The notes beneath the pieces were generated by a model. That model searched no databases. It saw only the letters and a program-made list of their open reading frames with translations, and was not told the DNA's origin. DNA of 51,355 nucleotides. Source: a virus. Where the stretch lies: the IMG/VR virus record IMGVR_UViG_3300025785_000023, positions 1 to 51,355 of that record, one strand, 5' to 3'. The position numbers and the translations under genes are program-made. Shown here piece by piece: positions 8,952-15,798 of the stretch (within the stretch, counting starts at the first letter, position 1; the number at the start of each line of letters is the position of its first letter).

Positions 8952-9794
8952 ATGCAAAATTCTAATCCACTTTCAGGACATTTTCGCCAACCAGCAATTT
9001 TTTTAAAATTGCCAAGCGGCGGAAAATATTGGCCCAACGGCAGTATAATTTTACCAGCAAGCGGTGAAGTAGCGGTTATGCCAATGACTACTAAAGATGA
9101 AATCATGCTACGAACACCTGATGCGCTGATGAATGGTCAAGGCGTAGTAAGCGTTATAGAAAGTTGCATACCTGAAATTAAGAATGCATGGGCTGCACCA
9201 ACAATTGATATGGATGCTATTCTTATTGCAATTAGAGTAGCAACCTATGGCGATACTATGCAAATGGATAGTAAATGCACTGCATGTGAAGCAGAAAATT
9301 CACATGGTATTGCATTAACTAACATGCTATTGACATTACGCAGTCCAGACTATAATAAATTTCTTGTGCAAGATGGATTAACATTTAAGTTTAAACCACA
9401 AAATTACTATCAAAGTAACAAAAATAATATGAATGAGTTTGAAGAACAAAAAATCATTCAATTAATTAATAACGAAGATATTGATGCTGATACTCGTAAA
9501 GCACAATTTGATATTCATTTACAAAAAATAATTGATAATAACATTAATATATTAGCACAAAGCACAGAAAGTATTACTACTGAAAGTGGTGATGTTGTAA
9601 GCGAACAAGAATATATTATTGATTTTTATAAAAATGCACCTAATCCAACAATTAGAGCAGTACAATCTAAACTAAAAGAAATTAGCGACGAGGGCAGTAT
9701 TAAACCTGCACGTGTAGTTTGTGAAGAATGTAATCATGAATATAACGTAAGTATGGTTTTTGATTACGCAAATTTTTTCGTTCCACTATCCTAA
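8952..9794 (+). CDS. gp26-like baseplate hub or tail assembly protein
   Basis: A 280-residue protein resembling the T4 gp26 family of baseplate-assembly proteins (Pfam T4_baseplate). It opens with FLKLPSGGKYWPNGSI and PMTTKDEIMLRTPDALMNG, both typical of this family. Two CxxC pairs (Cys109/Cys112 and Cys257/Cys260) probably bind one zinc ion. It is longer than T4 gp26 (about 208). Just before the stop, at 9770-9779, is AAATTTTTTC. A -1 shift there would continue translation into the next reading frame and give a 352-residue product. This layout, beside the tape-measure gene, resembles lambda G/GT-type tail assembly chaperones (inference). Confidence 0.72.
   Translation: MQNSNPLSGHFRQPAIFLKLPSGGKYWPNGSIILPASGEVAVMPMTTKDEIMLRTPDALMNGQGVVSVIESCIPEIKNAWAAPTIDMDAILIAIRVATYGDTMQMDSKCTACEAENSHGIALTNMLLTLRSPDYNKFLVQDGLTFKFKPQNYYQSNKNNMNEFEEQKIIQLINNEDIDADTRKAQFDIHLQKIIDNNINILAQSTESITTESGDVVSEQEYIIDFYKNAPNPTIRAVQSKLKEISDEGSIKPARVVCEECNHEYNVSMVFDYANFFVPLS
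9770..9779 (+). other. Candidate -1 ribosomal frameshift site
   Basis: In the gp26-like frame the run contains two canonical X XXY YYZ heptamers, A AAT TTT and T TTT TTC. A -1 slip at either gives the same fusion, reading NFFRSTILNLSHEEIMAM into the downstream frame. That frame is open from the run to the stop at 10007-10009. The sequence before the downstream ATG (LSHEEI) already looks like part of that protein, which supports a read-through product. No experimental evidence. Confidence 0.5.
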
Positions 9795-9814
9795 ATCTCT
9801 CACATGAAGAGATC

Positions 9815-10009
9815 ATGGCAATGGTGGAAGGTTATGAAAAAGAAGTAAAATCTATTAAAAAGAATATTTTAGAGATGTGTTGGCATATGCGTGGTGGTCT
9901 TACCTATACCGAAGGCATGAACATGAGTGTTACAGAACGCCAGATTATTGCTAAGATGGTTGAAGATCATATGGAAACTACTAAGAAGAGCGGATTACCT
10001 TATTTCTAA
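9815..10009 (+). CDS. C-terminal assembly domain, likely made by -1 frameshift
   Basis: A 64-residue reading frame from the ATG at 9815, with no good Shine-Dalgarno (only GAAGAGATC nearby). It encodes a helical domain with EVKSIKKNILEMCWHMRGG, then MSVTERQIIAKMVEDHMETT and a C-terminal KKSGLPYF. A similar ending occurs in hub or tail assembly proteins of marine T4-like phages (recalled pattern). The frame is open upstream through LNLSHEEI to the slippery run at 9770-9779. It may therefore be mainly the C-terminal 76 residues of a frameshifted product rather than a separate protein. Both forms are possible. Confidence 0.6.
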   Translation: MAMVEGYEKEVKSIKKNILEMCWHMRGGLTYTEGMNMSVTERQIIAKMVEDHMETTKKSGLPYF

Positions 10010-10016
10010 GGTTATA

Positions 10017-10035
10017 TGATGTGCTTTGCACATCA
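10017..10035 (+). repeat. Perfect hairpin after the assembly-domain gene
   Basis: TGATGTGC and GCACATCA form an eight-base-pair stem with a TTT loop, seven bases after the stop at 10009. No T-run follows, so it is not a classical terminator; it might stabilise the mRNA 3' end. A CGCT-rich low-complexity stretch (10036-10076) follows. Confidence 0.55.
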
Positions 10036-10121
10036 GTTCGTTCGCTATCGCTCACTCACCTTTTCGCTTCGCTCTTAATAATATTATTATAATTAATCTT
10101 TACAGTTTCATTTAGACCAGA

Positions 10122-10164
10122 TTTTAGACATAGATTTCCTTAAGCAGGAAATCCATGTCTAAGA
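10122..10164. repeat. Long inverted repeat (19-base arms)
   Basis: The arms at 10122-10140 and 10146-10164 match at 17 of 19 positions around a five-base loop. It lies between two convergent genes and could stop or process transcripts from both sides. No T-run follows on either strand, so simple intrinsic termination is not certain. Confidence 0.65.
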
Positions 10165-10219
10165 CGCTTCATTTGAGCCATCAAATAGACACTAACAAAC
10201 GGAACTCGTATAATTGAGT

Positions 10220-10390
10220 GGGGCGGTTAGCCGGTACCCCTTCACATCCTGTAGATTATAACCAACGGACCCTACATATACCCTTGTTAGCGAACATATG
10301 TAAGTTGAGGTTGCTTTTTCTCAGAGCCTCATCGTTTAGCCTATCGTTAGCCAAACGTTGTCCATACAGCAATGTCGGGGTGCTGACAAC
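10220..10390. ncRNA. Candidate structured RNA in a non-coding, GC-richer segment
   Basis: The 408-base gap 10010-10417 has no convincing gene. From 10201 to 10380, 84 of 180 bases are G or C, well above the AT-rich genes around it. Successive hairpins can be drawn. GGGGCGG pairs with CCG...CCCC (10220-10240). TGAGG pairs with CCTCA (10306-10331). CGTTT pairs with AAACG (10333-10357). A two-part stem GTTGT/ACAAC with CAGCA/TGCTG spans 10357-10390. TGTAG/CTACA and ACATAT/ATATGT stems compete in between. The six-base GTTAGC recurs three times (and TTTAGC once). The strand is undecided and no known RNA family was recognised. Confidence 0.4.
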
Positions 10391-10417
10391 CTTCAATTAG
10401 TTTTCTGATAATAAGGA

Positions 10418-11560
10418 CTATGGTGCCTGAGATGCCTGATATGCCTGTGGTTTAACGAAGTATTGTTTGCCAATAAAAGTTTTATCTGCCAATGAGCCTG
10501 ATGTGCCGCTGTCGTATTTTCTTGCTTCTACTAAGCCTTGAGTATATATCTTAAAAGTACGTTTGTCACTATTTTTTATGTATTCATAGAAACTTGTGCT
10601 GTCTGGTGAATATTCGCTATTTGTTAGATGAAACGTCTTAATATTGCCATTAATTGAAGTTCCATGACTATAAAACATAGGATAACGTCCTATGGCATGA
10701 TTCCACGCTGCAAAATATTCTTTATGTGGCCCATCTATCACTCTACTGCGACCTTGAACATCATGCAAAATATCATCGTTAAACTCAGGCAATGAGTCAA
10801 ACCAATTGATTGCTTTATGTACTTGTTTTAGATGAAGTTGTGGTAGTTCGCCTGTTATATAGAAATTTTCATGTTTTGACCCAATAAAATCAGCAGTGCT
10901 GCCATCAGGACAAAAAGCATACCATTTACCATCCCGTAATATTAACTTAGGCTTATCAACACCCATGATATCACCACGATCACTTTTCTTGGTGGTGTGG
11001 TTTAAAAAATCTTCAGTTATATTAGTGCTGAAATAACGACTTGTTTTGCCAGGTTTCAACGAACAACCAGGATGAAATATCCAATCTTCACCTAAATCAT
11101 TATAAAATTTAGCCAATGATTTAAAATTTATCTTGATGTGGTTAATTTTTAAATTAGGATAATAGGTTTCTTTTACATATTGTGCATGTTGTAATGCAAA
11201 TTTTGTTTCAGGATCATTAAAGAAATCACCACGGTCATATATTAATAATTCATCAAGTAAGATATTATTATCAACAAAACTGCGTAAAATGGTGTGACTA
11301 TCATAACCGCTGCTATACCACAGTGCCAAATATTTGTATTTGTCACGCAATTGCTGGCATCGTGTGCGCAGCAAATCATACCAATCCTCATTTGGTTCGT
11401 TTGACCAATCAACATTATCCCATATCTCTTCCATCCAATGAAAAGATATTTTATCCATATCGCCACGTGCAGCATGGATAGCGGCTATCTTACTATAGAT
11501 ACGCTGTCCATTTACAACATAATACATGTTATTGTTGTAATCTACACGAAAATTATTCAC
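10418..11560 (-). CDS. PP-loop ATP-pyrophosphatase-like protein
   Basis: A 380-residue protein. After an N-terminal region of about 75 residues comes LALWYSSGYDSHT, with S83, S84, G85, D87 and S88 fitting the SGGxDS-type PP-loop. Enzymes with this loop activate a substrate carbonyl or similar group with ATP by adenylation, as asparagine synthetase and several tRNA-modifying enzymes do (family knowledge). A later GEDWIFHPGCS stretch could belong to the same domain. No glutaminase domain is seen, and the substrate is unknown. Translation starts at a GTG at 11560 overlapping the end of the oxygenase gene by 8 bases, so it ends the importer operon. It could also be an inactive relative. Confidence 0.55.
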   Translation of the reverse strand: MNNFRVDYNNNMYYVVNGQRIYSKIAAIHAARGDMDKISFHWMEEIWDNVDWSNEPNEDWYDLLRTRCQQLRDKYKYLALWYSSGYDSHTILRSFVDNNILLDELLIYDRGDFFNDPETKFALQHAQYVKETYYPNLKINHIKINFKSLAKFYNDLGEDWIFHPGCSLKPGKTSRYFSTNITEDFLNHTTKKSDRGDIMGVDKPKLILRDGKWYAFCPDGSTADFIGSKHENFYITGELPQLHLKQVHKAINWFDSLPEFNDDILHDVQGRSRVIDGPHKEYFAAWNHAIGRYPMFYSHGTSINGNIKTFHLTNSEYSPDSTSFYEYIKNSDKRTFKIYTQGLVEARKYDSGTSGSLADKTFIGKQYFVKPQAYQASQAP

Positions 11561-12152
11561 TAATTCCTAAACCTTCAACGTTGTTTAATCCAACTTGGAT
11601 ACTGATTCTGGGACGTGGAATGTTACGAACGCCATGTAATATACGAGTTTGTATTACTGTCCATGTTCGCAACGGTATTTGAAAACTTTCAACGACATCC
11701 AATAAGCTGTGGTCATTGCAACGGTCACCATTATTTCGCAAGAGTGGCTTGCCATGTTCATGATAAAACACTGTTTTATGATCCTCGCCGCCACCATCGA
11801 GAAGGTAAATTAAACTATAATTGCGACTTAAATCACAATGAGCGCCATTTGTATCCTTACCATCTTTGCCTGTATCTGCTTTAGCAATGCGAATATTAAC
11901 TACACTCTTGTCTGTAATATTATCATATACCCAATCACGCATTTCATCATCTAAACTATATGCTAGATTTGGAGCATTAATTTTCTTGACGCCATCGACA
12001 ATAATAGTATCTGTGGTAATCTTATTCCAATCGATTTGCTGTTCGCCTTGCGGCATTTGTTCTAATTCTGTATCCATCTGCTCATAAGCACGTTCAATCA
12101 AATGTTGCGGAACATGCGGCAAATCTTCTAAAATTTTATAAAACCAAGTCAT
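11553..12152 (-). CDS. 2OG-Fe(II) oxygenase-like protein
   Basis: A 199-residue protein with the double-stranded beta-helix pattern of 2-oxoglutarate and iron dependent oxygenases. The likely iron ligands are His105 and Asp107 (in GAHCDLSRNYSLIYLLDG) and His173 (in TRILHGV). Arg182 (in RPRISIQVGL) is placed to bind 2-oxoglutarate. These enzymes hydroxylate or demethylate substrates, or release sulfite from sulfonates as TauD does. It lies 10 bases after the permease gene, where tauD sits in bacterial tauABCD. However, it is shorter than TauD (about 283 residues) and not clearly of that subfamily. Small phage oxygenases of this fold are common and mostly uncharacterised. Confidence 0.65.
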   Translation of the reverse strand: MTWFYKILEDLPHVPQHLIERAYEQMDTELEQMPQGEQQIDWNKITTDTIIVDGVKKINAPNLAYSLDDEMRDWVYDNITDKSVVNIRIAKADTGKDGKDTNGAHCDLSRNYSLIYLLDGGGEDHKTVFYHEHGKPLLRNNGDRCNDHSLLDVVESFQIPLRTWTVIQTRILHGVRNIPRPRISIQVGLNNVEGLGISE

Positions 12153-12162
12153 AGTAATTCCT

Positions 12163-12909
12163 TTAATAACTATATTTCTTCTTTAAATTATTCAATAAAC
12201 CATTAATAATAACGCCTGTTAATGCAATAACAAATAGAATAGCATACATTTGGTCAATGTCCAATTTACTTTTAACATCAATAATATATGAACCTAATCC
12301 AAAATAACCGCCAATGCTACCAAATACTACTTCTAAACTAATCAATATTCGCCAACTATTTGCCCAACTTGTACTTGCGATACCTATTAGATTACTAATA
12401 GCAGCAGGTATATAAACTTTAGTAAGTGCCTTTGTGCCGCTCCATTGCAGATTTTGCACATGCTTGCCCCATTGTTCATTTACCGTTTCAATGGCTCTGA
12501 GTACCTGTAACCCACTTTGCCATACTATATTCCATATGATGATACTATACACAACCGCCGCACCTAGCCCCATAAACAGGCTCATAAAGGGTACCAGCAC
12601 GAAACTTGGCAGTGGATTGAAATATGCACAATAACGTTCAAATAACGCTTTTAACCAACTATATTTTATACAAAGTAATATAATAACAATGGTTATAAAC
12701 ATGCCAATAATATAACTTAACAACAGTGTTCGCATAGTATAATAGAAACTAAACCAAAATTTAGCTGTCCATATAAGATCATACAGTGCAGATAATATAC
12801 TTGTGCTATCTGGAAATATAAGTGGTTCTTGAACAACAAGATATAAAATATGCCATCCTACTAATATAAGTGAAAGGGCTAAAATATTATAAAGAAAGGA
12901 TCGAAACAA
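12163..12909 (-). CDS. ABC importer permease, TauC/SsuC type
   Basis: A 248-residue inner-membrane protein with about six predicted membrane helices (near residues 6-27, 60-82, 95-115, 117-135, 170-190, 220-240). The cytoplasmic coupling loop at about 140-165 (EQWGKHVQNLQWSGTKAL, then YIPAAI) corresponds to the EAA motif that contacts the ATPase. Length and pattern fit permeases of the nitrate/sulfonate/taurine family (BPD_transp_1). It starts at a TTG at 12909 inside the end of the ATPase gene (23-base overlap), with GAGG nine bases upstream, so translation is probably coupled. The other two importer parts are directly upstream. The substrate cannot be told from the permease. Confidence 0.85.
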   Translation of the reverse strand: MFRSFLYNILALSLILVGWHILYLVVQEPLIFPDSTSILSALYDLIWTAKFWFSFYYTMRTLLLSYIIGMFITIVIILLCIKYSWLKALFERYCAYFNPLPSFVLVPFMSLFMGLGAAVVYSIIIWNIVWQSGLQVLRAIETVNEQWGKHVQNLQWSGTKALTKVYIPAAISNLIGIASTSWANSWRILISLEVVFGSIGGYFGLGSYIIDVKSKLDIDQMYAILFVIALTGVIINGLLNNLKKKYSY

Positions 12910-13492
12910 TTAAATCATCCTCTTCGGTTATATTTTTGAGACCATTTTTACTGAGCAAATATATGCTGTCACCGACAATTCTTGCTTCGGTTACATTGTG
13001 TGTAACCCATACTACGGTTAAATTTTCTTCATGAACAATCTCACGGAAATCTTTTGCAACAGTTGCCCCTGTAAGACCATCTAAGGCGCTTAGAGGCTCG
13101 TCGCATAACAATGTGCGCAATCCACTGCATAAACCACGAATTAACGTGAATCGTTGGCGCTGACCGCCACTTAAATTTGTTGGGCTATGATCTAGATATT
13201 GTTCTAGATTCCATCGCTTTACCAAATCAATATATGGTTTTTGGCAAACTAATTCTAAATTTTTTCGAACAGTCATCCATGGAAACAATTGATGACTTTC
13301 TTGAAAAACACGAAATTGATTCTTGAATATAACATCCGTTCGGGTTGCAATGGAAGCAAGCAAGCTAGTCTTGCCTACTCCACTTGCTCCCATAATAACA
13401 GCAATTTCCCCTGTCTGCACCGACAAATCTATCGGTGCAAACAGTGGAATGGTATCACAAACTGTAACTGTATGGTTACTAAGGTTAATCAC
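12887..13492 (-). CDS. ABC importer ATPase, TauB/SsuB type
   Basis: A 201-residue ATPase with all functional motifs. They are Walker A GASGVGKTS (residues 35-43), Q-loop Gln64, signature LSGGQ (107-111), Walker B LLCDEP with catalytic Glu132, and the switch His165. It powers transport through the permease encoded next. The chosen start is the GTG at 13492, which overlaps the stop of the binding-protein gene as GTGA. A TTG at 13513 is a possible longer start, adding 7 residues. The protein is shorter than cellular TauB or SsuB (about 255 residues), lacking part of the C-terminal region, but all catalytic parts are present. Confidence 0.9.
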   Translation of the reverse strand: MINLSNHTVTVCDTIPLFAPIDLSVQTGEIAVIMGASGVGKTSLLASIATRTDVIFKNQFRVFQESHQLFPWMTVRKNLELVCQKPYIDLVKRWNLEQYLDHSPTNLSGGQRQRFTLIRGLCSGLRTLLCDEPLSALDGLTGATVAKDFREIVHEENLTVVWVTHNVTEARIVGDSIYLLSKNGLKNITEEDDLIVSILSL

Positions 13493-14472
13493 TTGACTAA
13501 CTTTTCGTCCCAAACCATGTCACTATGCTTCTTATCTTTGCCAGCACCATTTAAAATGCCGACACGATACATGAAATCCATATACTTTAAGCCGCTGGTT
13601 GGCTTATATTGATAAACATCAACATTTTGTTTTTTCTGTTCAATTAATTCACTTAACGTAGGATCATTTACTTCATCCTTTGTCATATAGTTAATAAGCA
13701 TTGGACGTGGATTCTTTTCAAATTCTTCAATAGCAGCCTTTTGAGCAGCTACCCAAGCACGAGCAAGTTTAGGATTGTTATCCAACCATTTTGATGTAGC
13801 ATATACAACATTCAATACGCCAACAGTTTTTGTAGGATTGTCATTATGTGCTACGATATGTGCGCCTTTGCTAACAGCAATGTTTTGCCACGGAACGCCT
13901 ACGATGCCACAATCAATCTCAGGATTTTGCTTAGTAATCTGTGCAACTGCTATATCACGAGGCATTACAACAATATTACTATCAAATTTGCCATATTCTT
14001 TATCGCCAAACTTATCGGCAGTATATTGACGTAGTTGCATTTGTTCGCCACTATTCATACCTTTCATGGCAATCTTAGTAGATGGTGTGATATCCTTTAA
14101 TGATTTAATCTTAGGATTGCCACATACTAACCACTGATCATATTCTTCTGCGCCAGCAAGTAACTTAACTTTAGATGGGTCTTTATCAAATAGGATGCCG
14201 AAACTATTGACACCGCCAAAGATAATATCAATTTGCCCCAATAACAAGGCTTCGTTTGCTTTAGTACTTTCTAAGATATCTACATATGATATCTTGACAT
14301 CTTTGATGCCTTCTTTAGCAGCATATTGCGGAAGTAGTTCAGCAATTTTATATAGAAGTGGTTCGCTGCTGGCATATTTCAGCATACGATTTACACGAAC
14401 TTCAGTTTCAGCATGTGCTGCAGTAACGAGAGCAGCAATTAGTGCAATAGTGGTAATGGTTCTGTTAAACAT
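13489..14472 (-). CDS. Periplasmic substrate-binding protein, NitT/TauT type
   Basis: A 327-residue protein with a clear signal peptide: basic start MFNR, hydrophobic core to about residue 18, and an AHA cleavage site before Glu22. The mature part has the two-lobe pattern of the SsuA/TauA/NMT1 binding proteins. A YASSEPLLYKIAELLPQYAA stretch is followed by LGQIDIIFGGVNSF and a hinge region with CGIVGVPW. It should capture a small molecule in the periplasm and deliver it to the permease encoded downstream. Family substrates include taurine, alkanesulfonates, nitrate and thiamine precursors; which applies is unknown. Its binding site for ribosomes, AAGGAG about five bases before the ATG, is among the strongest in the window. 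Confidence 0.88.
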   Translation of the reverse strand: MFNRTITTIALIAALVTAAHAETEVRVNRMLKYASSEPLLYKIAELLPQYAAKEGIKDVKISYVDILESTKANEALLLGQIDIIFGGVNSFGILFDKDPSKVKLLAGAEEYDQWLVCGNPKIKSLKDITPSTKIAMKGMNSGEQMQLRQYTADKFGDKEYGKFDSNIVVMPRDIAVAQITKQNPEIDCGIVGVPWQNIAVSKGAHIVAHNDNPTKTVGVLNVVYATSKWLDNNPKLARAWVAAQKAAIEEFEKNPRPMLINYMTKDEVNDPTLSELIEQKKQNVDVYQYKPTSGLKYMDFMYRVGILNGAGKDKKHSDMVWDEKLVK

Positions 14473-14550
14473 GTTTTCTCCTTCTCTTTAACATAACAGA
14501 GTTAAACTAAAATAGCAATTTTATTAAGAAGGAGTTTGCATTTTTAATGC

Positions 14551-14640
14551 TACGGCTGGCGTTCTAGGCGTGTCACGCTAGTAAAAGAGTACAATACTCT
14601 AGGCGTCAGGTGGGATTCCGAGGTCTTGCGGCCTTACTCC
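14551..14640 (-). promoter_or_regulatory. GC-rich structured leader of the importer operon
   Basis: The 176-base gap 14473-14648 lies upstream of the binding-protein gene. Within 14551-14640, 49 of 90 bases are G or C, unlike the AT-rich surroundings. A perfect six-pair hairpin AGAGTA-CAA-TACTCT lies at 14586-14600. A bulged stem CTAG-CGT/ACG-CTAG lies at 14564-14581. The nine-base TCTAGGCGT occurs twice (14563-14571 and 14598-14606). Closer to the gene, TTTAAC and GTTAAA can pair just before the Shine-Dalgarno. A weak sigma70-like pair, TTGCTA and TATGTT with 17-base spacing, also lies there. It could be a riboswitch-like leader, but no known family was recognised. Confidence 0.35.
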
Positions 14641-14645
14641 GTGGG

Positions 14646-14653
14646 TATTTATA
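14646..14653 (-). promoter_or_regulatory. Consensus late promoter overlapping the SDR stop codon
   Basis: A perfect TATAAATA on the minus strand overlaps the TAA stop of the SDR gene. It points at the importer operon, whose first ATG is 173 bases downstream. If used, it would give late expression with a long structured leader. The distance is far greater than the 17-19 bases seen at other late genes, so a chance match remains possible. Confidence 0.5.
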
Positions 14654-15296
14654 TTGGTTTTGTAGCTAATATAATTTCTTGTGTATAATGTTGTTCATCA
14701 AATAATGCAAGTGAAAGTCTTTGTTTGATATCATCCATTGATAGATGCAAATCACTATAATATTCATCATCTTTTTCTTGTGTCCAACTATCAAGTAATC
14801 TGTTTTTTAATATATTTGTTCGTGATTTGCCTACTCGCACAAGCAATATGCCATGATTTGTATCATTTATTTCATGCCGAAGAGCATTTATATAAGCACG
14901 TTGTGCAAATCGTGATAGTCCATAGGCAAGACGATTGTGCAAAATGTGGTCGCCATTATGCGCACTGCCAATAAAAACAACCTTACTCCACTTATTTTTG
15001 CGTTGATTAAGATAGCTGTGAGTAAATTTCATTTGACCAATCAAATTAGTTTGTAGTGTAATTTCAATATCTGACCAATTTTGCTGTAAATGTGGCACAT
15101 TACCACGTGGGTCAATGCCACAACTTAAAACAAGATAATCATAATCATGCAACTGTGTATAATAATCTATACTACAAACATCAAATTCTTGCCTACCAAC
15201 AGTGGTTACAAGTATATTATTATCATGCAACAACTCACCAATTGCTGCCCCAATACCAGTCGTTCCACCAATAATTAATGCTTTACGCACAGGCAA
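14649..15296 (-). CDS. Short-chain dehydrogenase/reductase (SDR) family protein
   Basis: A 215-residue Rossmann-fold protein. The nucleotide-binding loop GGTTGIG is at residues 10-16, with LVLSCGID (55-62) in place of the NNAG motif. In the catalytic region Ser111 (VFIGSAH) and Tyr125 (AYGLSRFA) are present. The lysine expected four residues after the tyrosine is Arg129 instead. This could lower activity or change specificity. It is the last gene of the gp47-to-SDR operon and overlaps the nuclease gene by 14 bases. A role in making a modified sugar or another small molecule is possible but unsupported. Confidence 0.75.
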   Translation of the reverse strand: MPVRKALIIGGTTGIGAAIGELLHDNNILVTTVGRQEFDVCSIDYYTQLHDYDYLVLSCGIDPRGNVPHLQQNWSDIEITLQTNLIGQMKFTHSYLNQRKNKWSKVVFIGSAHNGDHILHNRLAYGLSRFAQRAYINALRHEINDTNHGILLVRVGKSRTNILKNRLLDSWTQEKDDEYYSDLHLSMDDIKQRLSLALFDEQHYTQEIILATKPI

Positions 15297-15798
15297 TACT
15301 CACAAAATCTTTATTCATCGTCCAAAAACGATCATAATCCATAATAGCCCAACGAATATCACGATATTGGTATAGCATATGATATTCTACAAAAAGCGGA
15401 TGATCATAGTATTGGTCAAATTGTACTGCTACAAACTTGCCTTTTCGGTTAAATTTCATGATTAAGATATTAAAATCACCATCATCACTGGCATCCATTA
15501 ACTGGTCTAACCATACATCGAGTTGCTTACAACTACCACTAAACAGTTGATGAAAGGGAAAATCTGCATAACTTTTACATTCACAGTTAAACTTAGGGAA
15601 ACTTTGACCAGGTATAATATCACCTTTAAACGAGCGAATCTGTCCTTCATGTAAGAATTGCTTGCGTTTATTGTTGGTTCCACCTACATAGGCACCCGAA
15701 CCTGGCGCACGAATAAATGTTTCACCATACAACGTTGTTAGGTGTTTAGCAACATCTCGCTCCCAACTATTGCCTTTATTCTTACTTTTACTTGTCAT
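15283..15798 (-). CDS. PD-(D/E)XK family nuclease
   Basis: A 171-residue protein with a restriction-endonuclease-like core. Glu13 lies in the first helix (GNSWERDVAKHL), a glycine-rich APGSGAYVGG follows, then Asp60 (FKGDI) and the Glu73-x-Lys75 pair (CECKSY). This arrangement resembles Hjc-type Holliday-junction resolvases and related phage nucleases. It may act with gp46 and gp47, which are in the same operon, to resolve recombination or branched replication intermediates. It overlaps both neighbours (11 and 14 bases). The exact DNA target is not known. Confidence 0.65.
   Translation of the reverse strand: MTSKSKNKGNSWERDVAKHLTTLYGETFIRAPGSGAYVGGTNNKRKQFLHEGQIRSFKGDIIPGQSFPKFNCECKSYADFPFHQLFSGSCKQLDVWLDQLMDASDDGDFNILIMKFNRKGKFVAVQFDQYYDHPLFVEYHMLYQYRDIRWAIMDYDRFWTMNKDFVSIACA

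Noticed and set aside
10218-10400. Open frame of 60 codons on the plus strand
   Set aside because: No binding site, no recognisable family, unlike phage proteins in composition, and it coincides with the hairpin-rich segment.
10200-10417. tRNA, tmRNA or group I intron
   Set aside because: No T-loop (GGTTCRANTCC) or CCA-type end was found. An ATAGTCC string on the minus strand recalls the group I intron S element, but the matching R, P and Q elements are missing.
11553-12152. Calling the oxygenase TauD
   Set aside because: Position matches tauD, but the protein is about 80 residues too short and lacks visible TauD-specific stretches; only the fold-level name is justified.
14551-14640. Known riboswitch (TPP, guanidine, SAM types considered)
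   Set aside because: None of the conserved core sequences of these classes is present; only unspecific hairpins remain.
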